This document shows, piece by piece, positions 9,864 to 19,960 of a stretch of 64,000 nucleotides of DNA. A program made the position numbers and the translations under genes. Below the pieces are notes generated by a model, which ran no database searches, was not told the origin of the DNA, and was given only the letters and a program-made list of their open reading frames with translations. Position 1 is the first letter of the stretch. Each line of letters opens with the position of its first letter. The stretch comes from Aradus depressus (lineage: Eukaryota; Arthropoda; Insecta; Hemiptera; Aradidae). Location: positions 11,959,601 through 12,023,600 of the forward strand of contig OY759225.1 in the NCBI GenBank assembly GCA_963662175.1, given 5' to 3'.

Positions 9864-10607
9864 CTACAGCCTCTGGGGTGGCCGCCGATCCCGGTCTGGG
9901 TAACGTCTGGGCCGCTGCTCGTCACACCTCTGGTCCACAGCTGCTCCAGGCCCTGAGTCCTCTGTTCCTCCAGGACCTTGATCCACTTCTGTGCCCGCTG
10001 ACTGTCCCGGGGATGCCCTGGTCCCTCTGGCTCGCTGCCCCGCTGGACTCACCTTGTCCACCTCCAGGGCCCCGGAAACTCCCTTCAGCTCCGACAGACC
10101 TTCCTCCATTGCCTCGAGTGCCAGTGCCACCTCCTCGGACCTACCTAGCGAGAGGTTCTCTTCCGTCAACAGCCTTCTTATAATAGCTTCGTTCCTCAAC
10201 CCAAAAATAAAAGCATCTCTAACCTGCTCATCGTTACAACAAGGTGCAAAATCACAATCCTGCGCTAATTGTTTCAAACTAACTAGATATTCAGAAATAC
10301 TAGCTCCTTCAGATTGTCTGTATTTCCTTAATTTGAATCTATTAACTATTGCTAGATCCCGCTTCTTAAACTGCTTCTTCAAAATCACCGTAAGTTCCTC
10401 ATATGATTTATTTTTTGGCTCCTCAGGGGCTGATAAATGCTTTATGACAGAATAGATCTTACTGTCTAATGAGCTTAACAAATATTTACCTTTCAGCCGC
10501 TCCTCAATCTTAGCGATGTCAAAAAAAATTCCCAATCTTTCCAGAAATTCCTCCACATTCTCTTCCTTGCTACCATACCTAGGCAAATCCTTCCAATCCA
10601 ATCCCAT
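9864..10607 (-). CDS. Retrotransposon Gag-like protein (about 247 aa)
   Basis: A gag protein of the Ty3/mdg4-like or related type, expected to form the particle that packages the element RNA. The first ATG is at 10607; a TTG four codons upstream lies in the presumed primer-binding site and is not likely the start. The N-terminal 170 residues are helix-rich, with YLLSSLDSKIYSV, the RFKLRKYRQSEGASISEYLV block and CNDEQVRDAFIFGLR, as in retrotransposon gag domains. The C-terminal 70 residues are Gly/Pro/Arg-rich, and no CCHC zinc knuckle is seen, so RNA binding may use the basic tail. The frame is open throughout. Confidence 0.75.
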   Translation of the reverse strand: MGLDWKDLPRYGSKEENVEEFLERLGIFFDIAKIEERLKGKYLLSSLDSKIYSVIKHLSAPEEPKNKSYEELTVILKKQFKKRDLAIVNRFKLRKYRQSEGASISEYLVSLKQLAQDCDFAPCCNDEQVRDAFIFGLRNEAIIRRLLTEENLSLGRSEEVALALEAMEEGLSELKGVSGALEVDKVSPAGQRARGTRASPGQSAGTEVDQGPGGTEDSGPGAAVDQRCDEQRPRRYPDRDRRPPQRL

Positions 10608-10619
10608 CCTCGTCGCCAA

Positions 10620-10776
10620 TGATTTCTATCTAATATGTAAAGGAAATAGTGAATGACTTTAACATTGTGTATTTTGGTATAACCTTGTAACAACTCACGA
10701 AAAACATCTAGACACACAGTCAATCATATAACAAAGTATCTCAGCTGAGAAAAGAACCATATGTTCAATCCCAACA
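10620..10776 (-). mobile_element. 5' LTR of the gag-only element
   Basis: Identical copy of 9665-9821. It would carry the promoter; no obvious TATA box was picked out. Confidence 0.85.
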
Positions 10777-10979
10777 GACTGTCTACATATGGTTCTCTCT
10801 ACACCACTACTTTATATGGGTTCAGTATGCCTCCATGGACACTCCGAGCATTAGCTTTGGCTCCATGAAGGTCTTATAATATCTAATAGGTGCCGCTTTG
10901 TATAAGAAGTGGATATCTTGCCTCCTTCAAGAGGCTCAGAGATGGGAGACAAAGGCCTCTCTCCCTGGCTTCCAATGAA

Positions 10980-11130
10980 GATAAAAAACTTGTCAGTGAA
11001 TCAACGGCAATGAAGTTCCTCAGAACGGAATATGAACAACAGAATGAATTAATCAATTACTTTTTCTCTCTCCCTCCAAAACCAGTCGACCATTTCCGCT
11101 AATTTTCATGAGTTGTCTTACATAAGGGCT
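10980..11130 (+). repeat. Family B repeat fragment
   Basis: Contains tcagtgaatcaacggca, then agttcctcagaac and gaattaatcaattac followed by tctccctccaaaacc, in the forward B order. Confidence 0.6.
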
Positions 11131-11194
11131 CCCAAATCTTCATATTTAGTTTTAAAATTCTGGGGGTATTGAGGGTCAGTCAATGATCTCAGCC

Positions 11195-11300
11195 AAAAGC
11201 ATAAGAGATAAGACTAGAGATAAAACTGAGGATGGTAGAAATACCGAAAGTACTCCATGTAAATATAGTTGGTGAAATTAGACAATATCATAAATAAACA
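11195..11300 (+). repeat. Penelope-like end fragment with hammerhead-like core
   Basis: Contains the core described under 38800-38895, here as CTGAGGA (11226-11232), a hairpin with ggta/tacc arms, GAA, the palindrome AGTACT and C at 11255. A degraded version of the tail gtgaaatagacaatatt follows. Confidence 0.6.
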
Positions 11301-11319
11301 AGTTTTATTTCTTTCAAGT

Positions 11320-11540
11320 TCATTTGAATTATTTCACAATATCTTTGCAATAATGTCAGTTTTCATATAAATTTTTTTGTTGATACATTCATTATATCGA
11401 GAGTTATCGTGTTCACTGACAGACAGACATTTTTTTTTCATATTTGTAATCTAGACGTCGAAAAAAATGAAGTTCTGCATTGAATTTTTGACCTTCATCT
11501 ATACATCGTACCTCTGCGGTGGAGTTGCTAGGAGTAGACA
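11320..11540 (+). repeat. Family B repeat fragment
   Basis: Contains tgatacattcattatatcg, gagttatcgtgttcac and a cagacagacat block before a T-run, then gaatttttgacc. These are ordered B blocks. Confidence 0.65.
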
Positions 11541-11861
11541 ACCATAAACGTGATCTCATAAATGTACCATGTAATTTATTCCTACTTAAAGGCTTAACTT
11601 TTTTTTTTTCAGAAGTAGGTCAAAAAATAATTGAATCAAAGTAAATGCACTTTCTAGGGTGATTGGTCAATCTTCTCTCCTTGACTACAAAAGAAGGGAA
11701 GTCATTTCTAAAAGAATTACACAGACTGCATCTCCTCTAATGCAACAGTTGCGTACCTTCTCTGTGTTGTAATATTTGGAATTTTAGGATCCCTATTGTG
11801 ATGTATGAAGATAATAAACACATTAAATTATTAACAATAAAAAACAATTAATTCAGTATAT

Positions 11862-12549
11862 CGTCGCTTAAGCAGCAACACGGCATATCTCAATTTTGAG
11901 AGGTTTACAGGAAAGAGGAAAAACTTATTTTAAATGATTATTGTAGTAATTTTACTTTATCAACGAGTGATCCATTGTTTATTTGATCAAATATTTATTA
12001 TTTGTTTGAACCAAAAGTAATTTAATTAAAAAGGCTGGTATTTATGGTGTTGAGTTATGCGCTGTTTGCATGTAGGGTTGAGATGTGTGGTGTTGTCTTT
12101 TTTACGTTTTTCACGCTCCTAGTGGCCGGTAGAGTAATCTGAGCTTGTTTCCCGCGAAAATACGAATCCAACGATATGCATAACTCAATTTTGGCAAACC
12201 GCGAGCGAGTTGAGTGTGGGTGAATTCGGGAACACGCCGAGACAATCGATTTGTTGTTGATGAACTACTTGAGTCATTTCAGTTGTTGATCGCGTCTAGC
12301 TTTGTTCCTAAAAAGTGTTAAAACTAAGTTCGCGGTGATAAAGGGACTTATTGTGAATAGTAACATTATATTCGTCATTACGCGGTTTGTCAAGGGACTT
12401 ATTGTGAATAGTAACATTGTTTTCGTCATTACGCGGTTTGTTAATAAAGGTGTTGTCTAAACATATATTAAGTGTTCCAAGCGGCTTATTCTTTAACCTG
12501 TACCCAAACCCAACACATTGAGTTAAGCGGTGTTAGTGCTTCAGCGACG
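11862..12549. mobile_element. TIR element (688 bp) with subterminal repeats, nested in family C
   Basis: The ends are inverted: CGTCGCTTAAGCAG on the left and the complement of TGCTTCAGCGACG on the right, with similarity extending about 35 bp inward. ATAT flanks both sides (11858-11861 and 12550-12553). The motif ttgagttatgc recurs in both orientations near 11880, 12051, 12180 and 12518, as transposase-binding sites often do. No transposase frame is present, so it is non-autonomous. It sits inside a family C copy: bases left of it (about 11795-11857) match those left of copy 3 at 13670-13722. Confidence 0.65.
12343..12444. repeat. 51-bp tandem duplication
   Basis: Two adjacent units beginning aagggacttattgtgaatag, differing at only a few positions, inside the TIR element. 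Confidence 0.85.
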
Positions 12550-12552
12550 ATA

Positions 12553-13345
12553 TTTATTTTTCTATAAAAAAAAAATGAATTAGTAAATAAATAATAAGAA
12601 ACCATTTCTTTTAAAACAAATGCCAGTAAAAGACAAAACATGGCCATCAGCTGTTTTTTTTAGTGTGTATAGAGAGTCGAAGTCTGGGTGGAATGGCGAC
12701 GGTCTGAGTGAACATAGACAGTGGTGTTTAGGCTTAAGATATAATGAACTAAATAGGAGTGAATAGACAGTGAAATTGATCCGCAAAGAAGGTACTGTTG
12801 TTTGTTTATATGTACAGGATATCTGCTCAGAAATATATAACTTAATTTTAGAGAATGGCCCGAAATATATAAAACAAAAATATTGCATTAGTGTTAAGAA
12901 TTTAGTTTTTAAGATTTTTCTTTTGATTTTTGTTTGTTTCAATGTTTAGTTTTTTTAACTTTAATAATGTAGATTTAAGAAAATAAACCCAATACGTGTT
13001 CTAGTAAATTCTATTCTATTCATTTTCTCTGTTGGCCCAGTAAGATTATTTGAAAACCTTTGCATTAGATTTTATATTATCGAAATAAAATTAAAAGTGG
13101 CATCTCTTTAGAAATCCAACTGAAAAGTTTGTTAATATATTTTTTTAAATATATGTGCACTTTCTTCAAAATTGCACGTCTTGCACTTTTGATATCTTTT
13201 TAGGGCCCTTTTCGAAAAACTACTGTAGAAATAAAAATTTAGTAAAAGAAAAGAGATAACATTTCTACAGGAAATGTAGGAATTTATTGTTTTAATTGTT
13301 TATTATTAATTCAATTATTATTTATAATTGTTTATTTATTTATCA
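12553..13345 (+). repeat. Family C repeat, copy 2
   Basis: The same block order as the copy at 7041, with catcagctgttt, gtttaggcttaag, gttggcccagtaag and agggcccttttcg. Its left part is displaced by the TIR element at 11862-12549. Confidence 0.75.
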
Positions 13346-13721
13346 TTTATTTAAGTTTAACATTTAAACCTCTTTAATTTTATCACACCTATATTCAAAT
13401 TTGTAAAACAGAAATCTATGAAAAATATAGGATGGCTGTCAATCGGATGTCAGTCAGACGAACGGATGAATGAATAGAGTGGAGAAGGGGGAATGATGTA
13501 CGTTTGTCATGCTAAGCCCTTCATAAATCTCTCCTCTGTATCACAAGAAGTGAAAGAGACCCTGCATTATTTAAAGTCCTGAGTGTTGGGGGGAGGCTTT
13601 GCCGATATCGCTTCACGGTAAAAAAAAATCCTCCCAAACCATGGTCAAAAATTAAATCGAAATATTGTGATGTATAAAAAAAATACACACATTAAAATGA
13701 TTAATATTAAAAAAATAATTA
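13346..13721. other. Unassigned stretch between family C copies
   Basis: No gene seen. The last about 60 bases (tgtgatgtataaaaaa ...) belong to the left end of the next family C copy. Confidence 0.4.
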
Positions 13722-14455
13722 TATTTATTTTTTTATGAAAAGCAAACTTTTGAAACAAATGAGTAAAAAAACAAAACACGGCCATCAGCTGTTTTTAGTG
13801 TGTGTAGAGACGAGTCCGAGGCCTGGGTTCAGTAGACGGTCTGAGTGAAGATGAAAAGTTGTGTTTAGGCTTAACATGTGATGAACTAAATAGGAGTGAA
13901 TTGACGGTGAAATTGATCCAAAAAGAAGGTACTGTTGTTTGTTTATATGTACAGGATATATGCCCAGAAATATATAACTTAAATTAAAAAAATGGCCAAA
14001 ATATAAAACAAAAAAAGGTTGTAATCTAATTGTAATATAAAAAAAAAATTATAATGTAAAAAAAAAATAATAAACCCAAACTATTTGTTCTCGTAAATTC
14101 TATTCTATTCATTTTCCATGTTGGCCCAGTAAAATAATTTGAAAACCTTTGGATTAGATTTATATTTTTGCAAAATTTAGGAAACAAGATGGCATCTCTA
14201 TAGGAATCCAAATAAAAAGTTTGTTAATAGAATTTTTTTTAAAAATTACGTGCACTTTCTTCAAAATTGTACATCTTGAACTTTTGATATTTTTAAGGGC
14301 CCTTTTCAGAAATTACTGTAGAAATCAAATTTAGTAAAAGGCTAGTTATAAAATTTCTATAGGAAATGTGGTCATTTATTGTTTATTTAATTATTATTAA
14401 TTGAATTATTTTAATTTTATATTTATATTTTTATTTATTTATCATTTATTTAATA
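13722..14455 (+). repeat. Family C repeat, copy 3
   Basis: Closest in sequence to copy 2. It shares acggccatcagctgttttta, gtactgttgtttgttta and the gttggcccagtaaa block. It is non-coding. Confidence 0.75.
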
Positions 14456-14599
14456 TTAATACTTAACCCATTTGTTCAATTACAACAACTGTTAAAAAAA
14501 ACACATCTGTTGAAATTTCTAAATTAGTTAGTGGTATAATACACATTTGTTTACGTTTCGTTTGAAAAACACTTTAGTTAATATTATTTAATGACATTG

Positions 14600-14850
14600 A
14601 CTACTGAGATGAGCCCGCGCCCCCCACTATGGGCCCTACGCCACGTCTAGCTCGCTCGCTCCCCTCACCATTCATCGTGAAGTCCGCAGGTACGCCACAG
14701 CCCGCTCGGGATACATCACATATGAACATCTCACGGACATCCCCCGGGCACATGAAGACTTCCCCGTAAGGACCCCCTCCGATCTCGTCTATCATCACGG
14801 ACCATCAAGGATCGACACAGCCGAATCGACCAGAACATTCTGTTTACAGT
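14600..14850 (+). other. GC-rich open stretch, unidentified
   Basis: In one + frame about 75 codons are open from about 14616 to a stop near 14843, without an ATG. Part reads RRYATARSGYITYEHLTD, then HEDFPVRTPSDLVYHHG. Composition is much more GC-rich than the flanks. I do not recognise the protein. It could be a retroelement fragment or an exon-like relic; the minus frame is also open for 65 codons, so the signal is weak. Confidence 0.3.
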
Positions 14851-14984
14851 GATCAAGTGACATTCATTCCAATTAATTTATTTTGTTCCAATTAGAATTC
14901 TTATTTTCACTATTTCCGCATTTATTCCTCACACATTTTACTCCCCTGACATTCTGGGTTCTTCAGGTCATCGGGCCTTTTCTT

Positions 14985-15240
14985 CAGTAATAAGTTATTA
15001 GTTACGTTTTCGCTCTCCCTCCAAAGCCAATCTGTGGGCTAAAACTTAATATTTGACTTAAAACTTCAGAATTCTCATTATAAAGTTTATGCCGATATAT
15101 TCATTACATCGGCAGTTATTAGGTTATTTAAGTCGAGCCCCTCTTCTCTGGTCTCCCTTCCCTTTCGACCGATTTTGCAGAAAATTAATAGGTGCTATCC
15201 TTATGAGGTTAATTTAAATATAAACTTTCAATATGAAGAT
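14985..15240 (+). repeat. Family B repeat
   Basis: Contains gctctccctccaaagccaat, taatatttgacttaaaac, ttcattacatcggcagttat and ccctttcgaccgattt followed by gaaaattaatagg. This is forward B order. Confidence 0.7.
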
Positions 15241-15467
15241 GGCTGATGTGACAAGTGATTATTTCACAGGTTATAAAATATAGTCTGACCTCTCACAGAT
15301 TTTATTAATTCTTGCTAGCCGGCTTTCGAGGTTGCCCTCATGTTGAGGCAGTCTGATAAAATACTTTTAAAAACAACATAATTTAATAAATAAGATATAA
15401 TAAGAAGAAAAAATTGAAATAAACGTATATACAAAAACTATTTCAACTAACTCCAAGATAAAAAACA

Positions 15468-15547
15468 AAAAAGCCTCGGCCGGGTTTCGAACCCGCGATA
15501 TTGAGTTCAGTACGCAAGCACGTTACCTTTGAGCTACCAGCGCTCTC
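15468..15547 (-). repeat. SINE (family A) head fragment
   Basis: Contains the B-box segment gggtttcgaacccg and the A-box side ttgagctaccagcgctctct. Core and tail are absent. Confidence 0.75.
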
Positions 15548-15885
15548 TAAAATTCATTTCGTAAATAAAAATAAATTAAAGAAAGACTTAAAAATCGCGC
15601 CGCCGAAATAAAAAAAATTAAAAATAAACGTTAAAAAAATTATGGAGATTAAACGAAAGGTAATAATGAAGAGTAATAAAATAAAATAAATTATTGAAGA
15701 TAACTTTATTGTTTTTAAACTTGAGGGAAAAAGTTGAAAAAAAAGTTTTAAAACAATTTTAACACATTATTTCGAGAACCCACTTTTTATTTATTTAATT
15801 TTTCCAAATACCTGGCGGTTATCATTTAAAAACATAAAAGTAAATTAATTCAGATTCGTTTTGAGATTTTGTTCACTTTTAATGA
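15548..15885. other. AT-rich stretch, nothing recognised
   Basis: A- and T-rich; no gene or repeat signature was seen. Confidence 0.4.
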
Positions 15886-16075
15886 TTCATGCCCGGGCTT
15901 TAACTACAAGGTCATATTGCTTACTACCTGGTGGAGAAGAGCCCGACGGTACTAAATTTTGTCTACCCTTAATTTTCATTCACCTAGGGCAGGTGTCTTT
16001 AACGAGTACCTGACATCGTACATAGTAGGGACCATCGCTTAGCGTCCCATCCGAAGGACGACGTGCTTAAGTTTG
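15886..16075 (-). repeat. SINE (family A) body and core, head missing
   Basis: Runs from the 3' end (tgattcatgcccgggcttt) through atttttcattcacctaggg and the core (ccatccgaaggacg) to gtgcttaagttt, then stops. Bases corresponding to the tctttcgtcact region are deleted. Confidence 0.75.
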
Positions 16076-17175
16076 CTATCCATCGGATGGTACTTAATTG
16101 TTTACTTTCCCTGCTTTATATTCACCAACAACTTTTTATTTTTATAAAATAAATTTATATTTATTTATGCAATGAACCAAAACTGACTTAAACTTAGTTC
16201 AAAGAGTTTTTGAACAAATTAATTATTTTTGGCTCGTATTTGGTACCAAAATAACCTATGGGCAGAATTAAAACCTCTTTGGTCACAGTCTAAATTCGTA
16301 ACTTTTCAGAGCAGCACTTTTTTACTTTTGCATTAATCGTGTAAATTCAGTTTTTGGAATAAATAAATTATGTATGCATCATTATTAATCATATACCTTC
16401 TTAATCTATAGGAGTGAATGAAAATGAATATTGTTAATCCTTTCTTAGATTTTCCCTTAGATATCTAATTATTGACCACACTTACCTGATTATTAACCAT
16501 ACTTTCTGAAATATTCCTGAATGTTACCTCTCTAAAGTTGAGCAAGTTGATTTAACCGAAAACACCCTCTTCACTTGGAATAGTCTGCCGTAGTGAATAA
16601 ATGGTTAAATGCAGTTATTTCGTGAATGATTCCTCAAAGTGGATTTAACCGAGAACATACACAATTTTACGAGATACCAAGAAACCCTCATATTTATAAT
16701 TCTGAAAGTATTAGAGTCCTGAGCTCCCAACTTCTTCACAGTGCCCAGATGGCTTGGATGATGATCACAGTACACTTAACTCATTTTGTCCATTTTACGA
16801 CTTAACAACTTATTCCCTGTGATAGAATTAAACCTAAAGAATTATTAAACTAAATGAAATTATGTTTAAAAATTTCAAGTGGGAGTCACTTGAAAACAAA
16901 TTGGACGAAACAGCCCTTATAGAACAAAGAGATGTTTTAAGTCTGTTATATTTTCTTTTTAACATTTTTTTTATTATTTATTTTTATCTCTTCAATTTTA
17001 ATTAAGAGGCTTTTGAATACAAAATACTAGGGTTTTAATAAAAACAATGAGTTTGTTTTCGTAAGTAGTAGAGATCCAGAGATAGATGAAAGCAGTAAGT
17101 TTTCAAGTGTTTTCTGTGTTGTGTGACGTACTTTGGAGTGAAGTTATTGTCGGGAAACTGAAAAAAGTAAAGATC
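16076..17175. other. Unassigned AT-rich stretch
   Basis: About 1.1 kb with no gene and no repeat family that I could match. Confidence 0.4.
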
Positions 17176-17698
17176 ATATATATAAAGCTGAAAATGTCTG
17201 TGAGTTGTACCGCTATAACTCACGAACGGCTTGATGGATTTCATTAATTTTTTTTTTTAATTTGTTCGTCATCGTCTGTGGAAGGTTATAGGCGTATTAG
17301 TACCTCAATATCTGGTCCATCCCAGCATCCACCCACGCAATCTTTTTAACTCAAAAACCACTGCAATGATTAATGAGGAATCTTTTTGAATAGATAAGTT
17401 TTATCTACCGAAAGGGTAAGGTCTATTTTTTAATCAACCCCTGGTCCATCCCAGCATCCACTTACGCAATCTTTGTAACTCGAAAACCATTGCAACGATT
17501 AATGAGAAATCTTTTTGAATAAATTAGTTTTAGCTCCAAAGCTAGCGTTACTACAGTTGAAGGACTATAAGCCTTATTCCGTATGAATAATTGAAAATTA
17601 TAACATCATGAATGTACTGTCGAGGAACTGAATAGCCTTATAGGAGATATTGGGAGAAAAGTCAAAGTTCCCCGGGCAACGCCGGGTATTACTGCTAG
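17176..17698 (+). mobile_element. Helitron-like non-autonomous element
   Basis: The 3' terminus shows the Helitron pattern: hairpin CCCGG-gcaacg-CCGGG at 17671-17686, eight bases, then CTAG at 17695-17698 followed by T. The left region (tataaagctgaaaatgtctg, then cgaacggcttgatggattt) resembles the start of arthropod Helitron-derived repeats. The interior holds two imperfect copies of tggtccatcccagcatccac about 120 bp apart. No Rep/helicase is present. The left boundary is approximate. Confidence 0.6.
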
Positions 17699-17744
17699 TC
17701 TATTGATAAATTATAGCATAAGGAAAAGTTGCAAGAAACATTTT

Positions 17745-18080
17745 ACACTATTTTTATTTCTCCAACTATACGAAGTATAGGGATAGTTACGTAATCGGTT
17801 ATGAAAAAAATAAATATAAAGGCGTCGGTGAATCACCGGCATTGTATTTCCCCAGAAAGAATTAATCAATTATGTTTTCGTTCTAACTCTAAAATTAATG
17901 ACCGTTTGGGCCAAAAATCGAAAAAGTTGATTTATATAGAGTATTCTGAATCCTCATACTAAAGTCGATAAATTCATCGGTAATTATTAGGGCTGTGAGC
18001 TGAGTCCACTTTTCCTTTTGACCGATTTCGCTGAGAATTCACTGATATTCTCATGGGGATTTGACTTTTTTTTTTCTTTC
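17745..18080 (+). repeat. Family B repeat with inverted head
   Basis: Starts with the reversed B end (ctatacgaagtataggg), then switches at about 17824 to forward B: gtcggtgaatcaccggc, ttaatcaattatgttttcg, ttcatcggtaattattaggg. Confidence 0.65.
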
Positions 18081-18600
18081 TTTCTTTGAGGCATTTCGAC
18101 CACGAGGGTGATGCCTGATGGATGCAAGTCTGTGGGGATCCTAGCGGGCTAATTTGGATAGGCGCAGATTAATAATAATGAAGGTTGAGATTGCTGAATA
18201 CGGTATAGAAAGGGTACTTGATGAAGATAATTTTGTTTTATAATTTAGATAAGAGGTTTGTATAGTGTAAAAAATGAAATAGTTGGGTAATTTGGGAGCT
18301 ATTATTGGATATAATTTCGGAAATATCTACCGCTGGGGACTATATGGTATGTATTCAGTTAGAATGTGTCTGACAGACAGTCCGACCCCGCTGGACTGAC
18401 ACAGAGGAGGGGGTTCCTGATCCATCAGATATCCATGGGCTTGGTGTGCCCTATACGTAACCGAATTAAAATTAATTCTTCTTTCCTTTTTTTCATATTG
18501 AAGTGTTCCAAACTCGAGTGGAGCTTTTGATGGTCCTTAGCTTATTATCGGTCGTACCGAGCCACCGAATCTGTCAGCCGAATCGGCCAAGAGGAAGAGG
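18081..18600. repeat. Unclassified repeat region
   Basis: Includes the partner (18174-18232) of the repeat at 1-60, and a gaggcatttcgaccacgagg segment after a T/C-rich run that may be the 3' end of a minus-strand LINE. No intact frame is present. Confidence 0.35.
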
Positions 18601-18604
18601 GATT

Positions 18605-18905
18605 AGAGGAGATGTTTAACTCAAAAACTCTAATAACTGCTGTTATAATCAATGTATCAACACAAAATTTCATATGTGAATTAAAAACTCCAATACGGCT
18701 TATTAATTTTCTGTGGAATTGGCAGAAAGGAAGTGTCTACAGAGGAGGGCTGAGCTCAAAAAAAAAAAAAAAAAACTATAACTACCGATGTAATGAACGT
18801 ATCGACATGAAATTTCAAGTTAGAACTCAAAACGCAACGATATTGACGGAAGGGAAGGAGGGTTCAGGGGAGTGGCTCGATTCAAAAACCCTTCAAAATA
18901 TCTGA
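18605..18905 (-). repeat. Family B repeat, two internal subunits
   Basis: Two adjacent units of about 150 bp, each with aactcaaaaa, an aatgaatgtatcgac-like block and an agggaaggaggg-like block. They show that family B contains internal tandem subunits. The A-run at 18759-18775 lies between them. Confidence 0.6.
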
Positions 18906-19027
18906 TATATTAACAACTTCTAAGTTGAGGAACGCGGACATATTGTGGAAACGTGTAATAAATGAATAAGACAAACTTATTTTTGAAATATTGTCTATTC
19001 CACTGAAGATATATATATATATACAAC

Positions 19028-19056
19028 TACCGGTTTCGGCTTTATACCATCGTCAG
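19028..19056 (-). ncRNA. Hammerhead-like core, left arm
   Basis: On the minus strand: CTGACGA, t, GG-tataaag-CC, GAA, the palindrome ACCGGT and A. It is the mirror copy of 19833-19861. Stem I is weak (about three pairs), so activity is unproven. Confidence 0.45.
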
Positions 19057-19832
19057 GTCTAGTTATGAACTAAGTTAGTTTGCAGAGAGCGACCCTTCTA
19101 ATACATCTCGGGTGAAAGGGTGCCATTAAAACTTGGGAGTCCCCCGGCTGTACCGTTAGCTAACTCATGAAATATTTCCTAACAAAACCTAGTTCTAAAT
19201 TTACATAAAACAATATTACTAGACTAATCGTGGCAAAACAACAAATAAATAAGTACAAATCCAAATAAATAATAAAAATAGAAATACAATTAATAATAAT
19301 ATTAAGATTTAGATAACATTAAATATATATGTGGAACCAAATATTAATAACAGATAATACAAACATATATGTGGAAACAGAACTGGATCAGGGTGTTAAC
19401 AAAGGGGAATAGTTGAAATAAATTTGGTCATTCATACAAATGTTCCTTTTTTGTATGAATGACCAAATTTATTTCAACTATTCCCCTTTGTTAACACCCT
19501 GATCCAGTTCTGTTTCCACATATATGTTTGTATTATCTGTTATTAATATTTGGTTCCACATATATATTTAATGTTATCTAAATCTTAATATTATTATTAA
19601 TTTTATTTCTATTTTTATTATTTATTTGTATTTGTACTTATTTATTTGTTGTTTTGCCACGATTAGTCTAGTAATATTGTTTTATGTAAATTTAGAACTA
19701 GGTTTGTTAGGAAATATTTCATGAGTTAGCTAACGGTACAGCCGGGGGACTCCCAAGTTTTAATGGCACCCTTTCACCCGAGATGTATTAGAAGGGTCGC
19801 TCTCTGCAAACTGACTTAGTTCATAACTAGAC

Positions 19833-19861
19833 CTGACGATGGTATAAAGCCGAAACCGGTA
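19833..19861 (+). ncRNA. Hammerhead-like core, right arm
   Basis: Order: CTGACGA (19833-19839), t, a hairpin with GG and CC arms, GAA (19852-19854), ACCGGT (19855-19860) and A19861 at the expected cleavage position. The hammerhead consensus is CUGANGA, stem II, GAA, a stem III with A15.1-U16.1, then H17. Confidence 0.45.
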
Positions 19862-19960
19862 GTTATATATGAATATATATCTTTAGTGGAATAGACAATA
19901 TTTCAAAAATAAGTTTGTTTTATTCATTAATTTCTAAGATGTGTGTTATTTTGATTTCAG

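Larger units (their letters stand above)
9665..10776 (-). mobile_element. Compact gag-only LTR retrotransposon, 1112 bp
   Basis: Two identical 157-bp LTRs flank a 798-bp interior. Directly after the 5' LTR, minus-strand TTGGCGACGAGG begins with TGG as expected of a tRNA primer-binding site; a purine tract abuts the 3' LTR. The interior carries one gag-like frame and no protease, RT or integrase. Flanks are ggctg and gactg, possibly a 5-bp duplication with one change. Identical LTRs imply a recent insertion that needed pol from another element. Confidence 0.85.
18958..19933. repeat. Near-perfect 483-bp inverted repeat, Penelope-like
   Basis: Left arm 18958-19440, 9-bp loop, right arm 19450-19933. 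I counted about seven differences outside the short AT-repeat near the outer ends. Each arm begins with the tattgtctattccact block shared with other Penelope-like ends here and carries a hammerhead-like core. An inverted pair of such ends is a known arrangement of Penelope-like elements; no RT or GIY-YIG frame is inside. The right arm ends 27 bp before the exon at 19961. Confidence 0.75.

Noticed and set aside
12048..12515. Solo LTR (TGTTGAG ... CCCAACA with AATAAA)
   Set aside because: No target duplication at these ends. The ends are subterminal repeats of the larger TIR element at 11862-12549, which has ATAT flanks.
1..19960. Upstream exons of the CRAL-TRIO gene
   Set aside because: I looked for a CRAL-TRIO-N-like segment followed by a donor in the right phase. 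The only strong donor-like site I noted (gtaagtt at 8576) follows the copia-like remnant. No credible exon was found.
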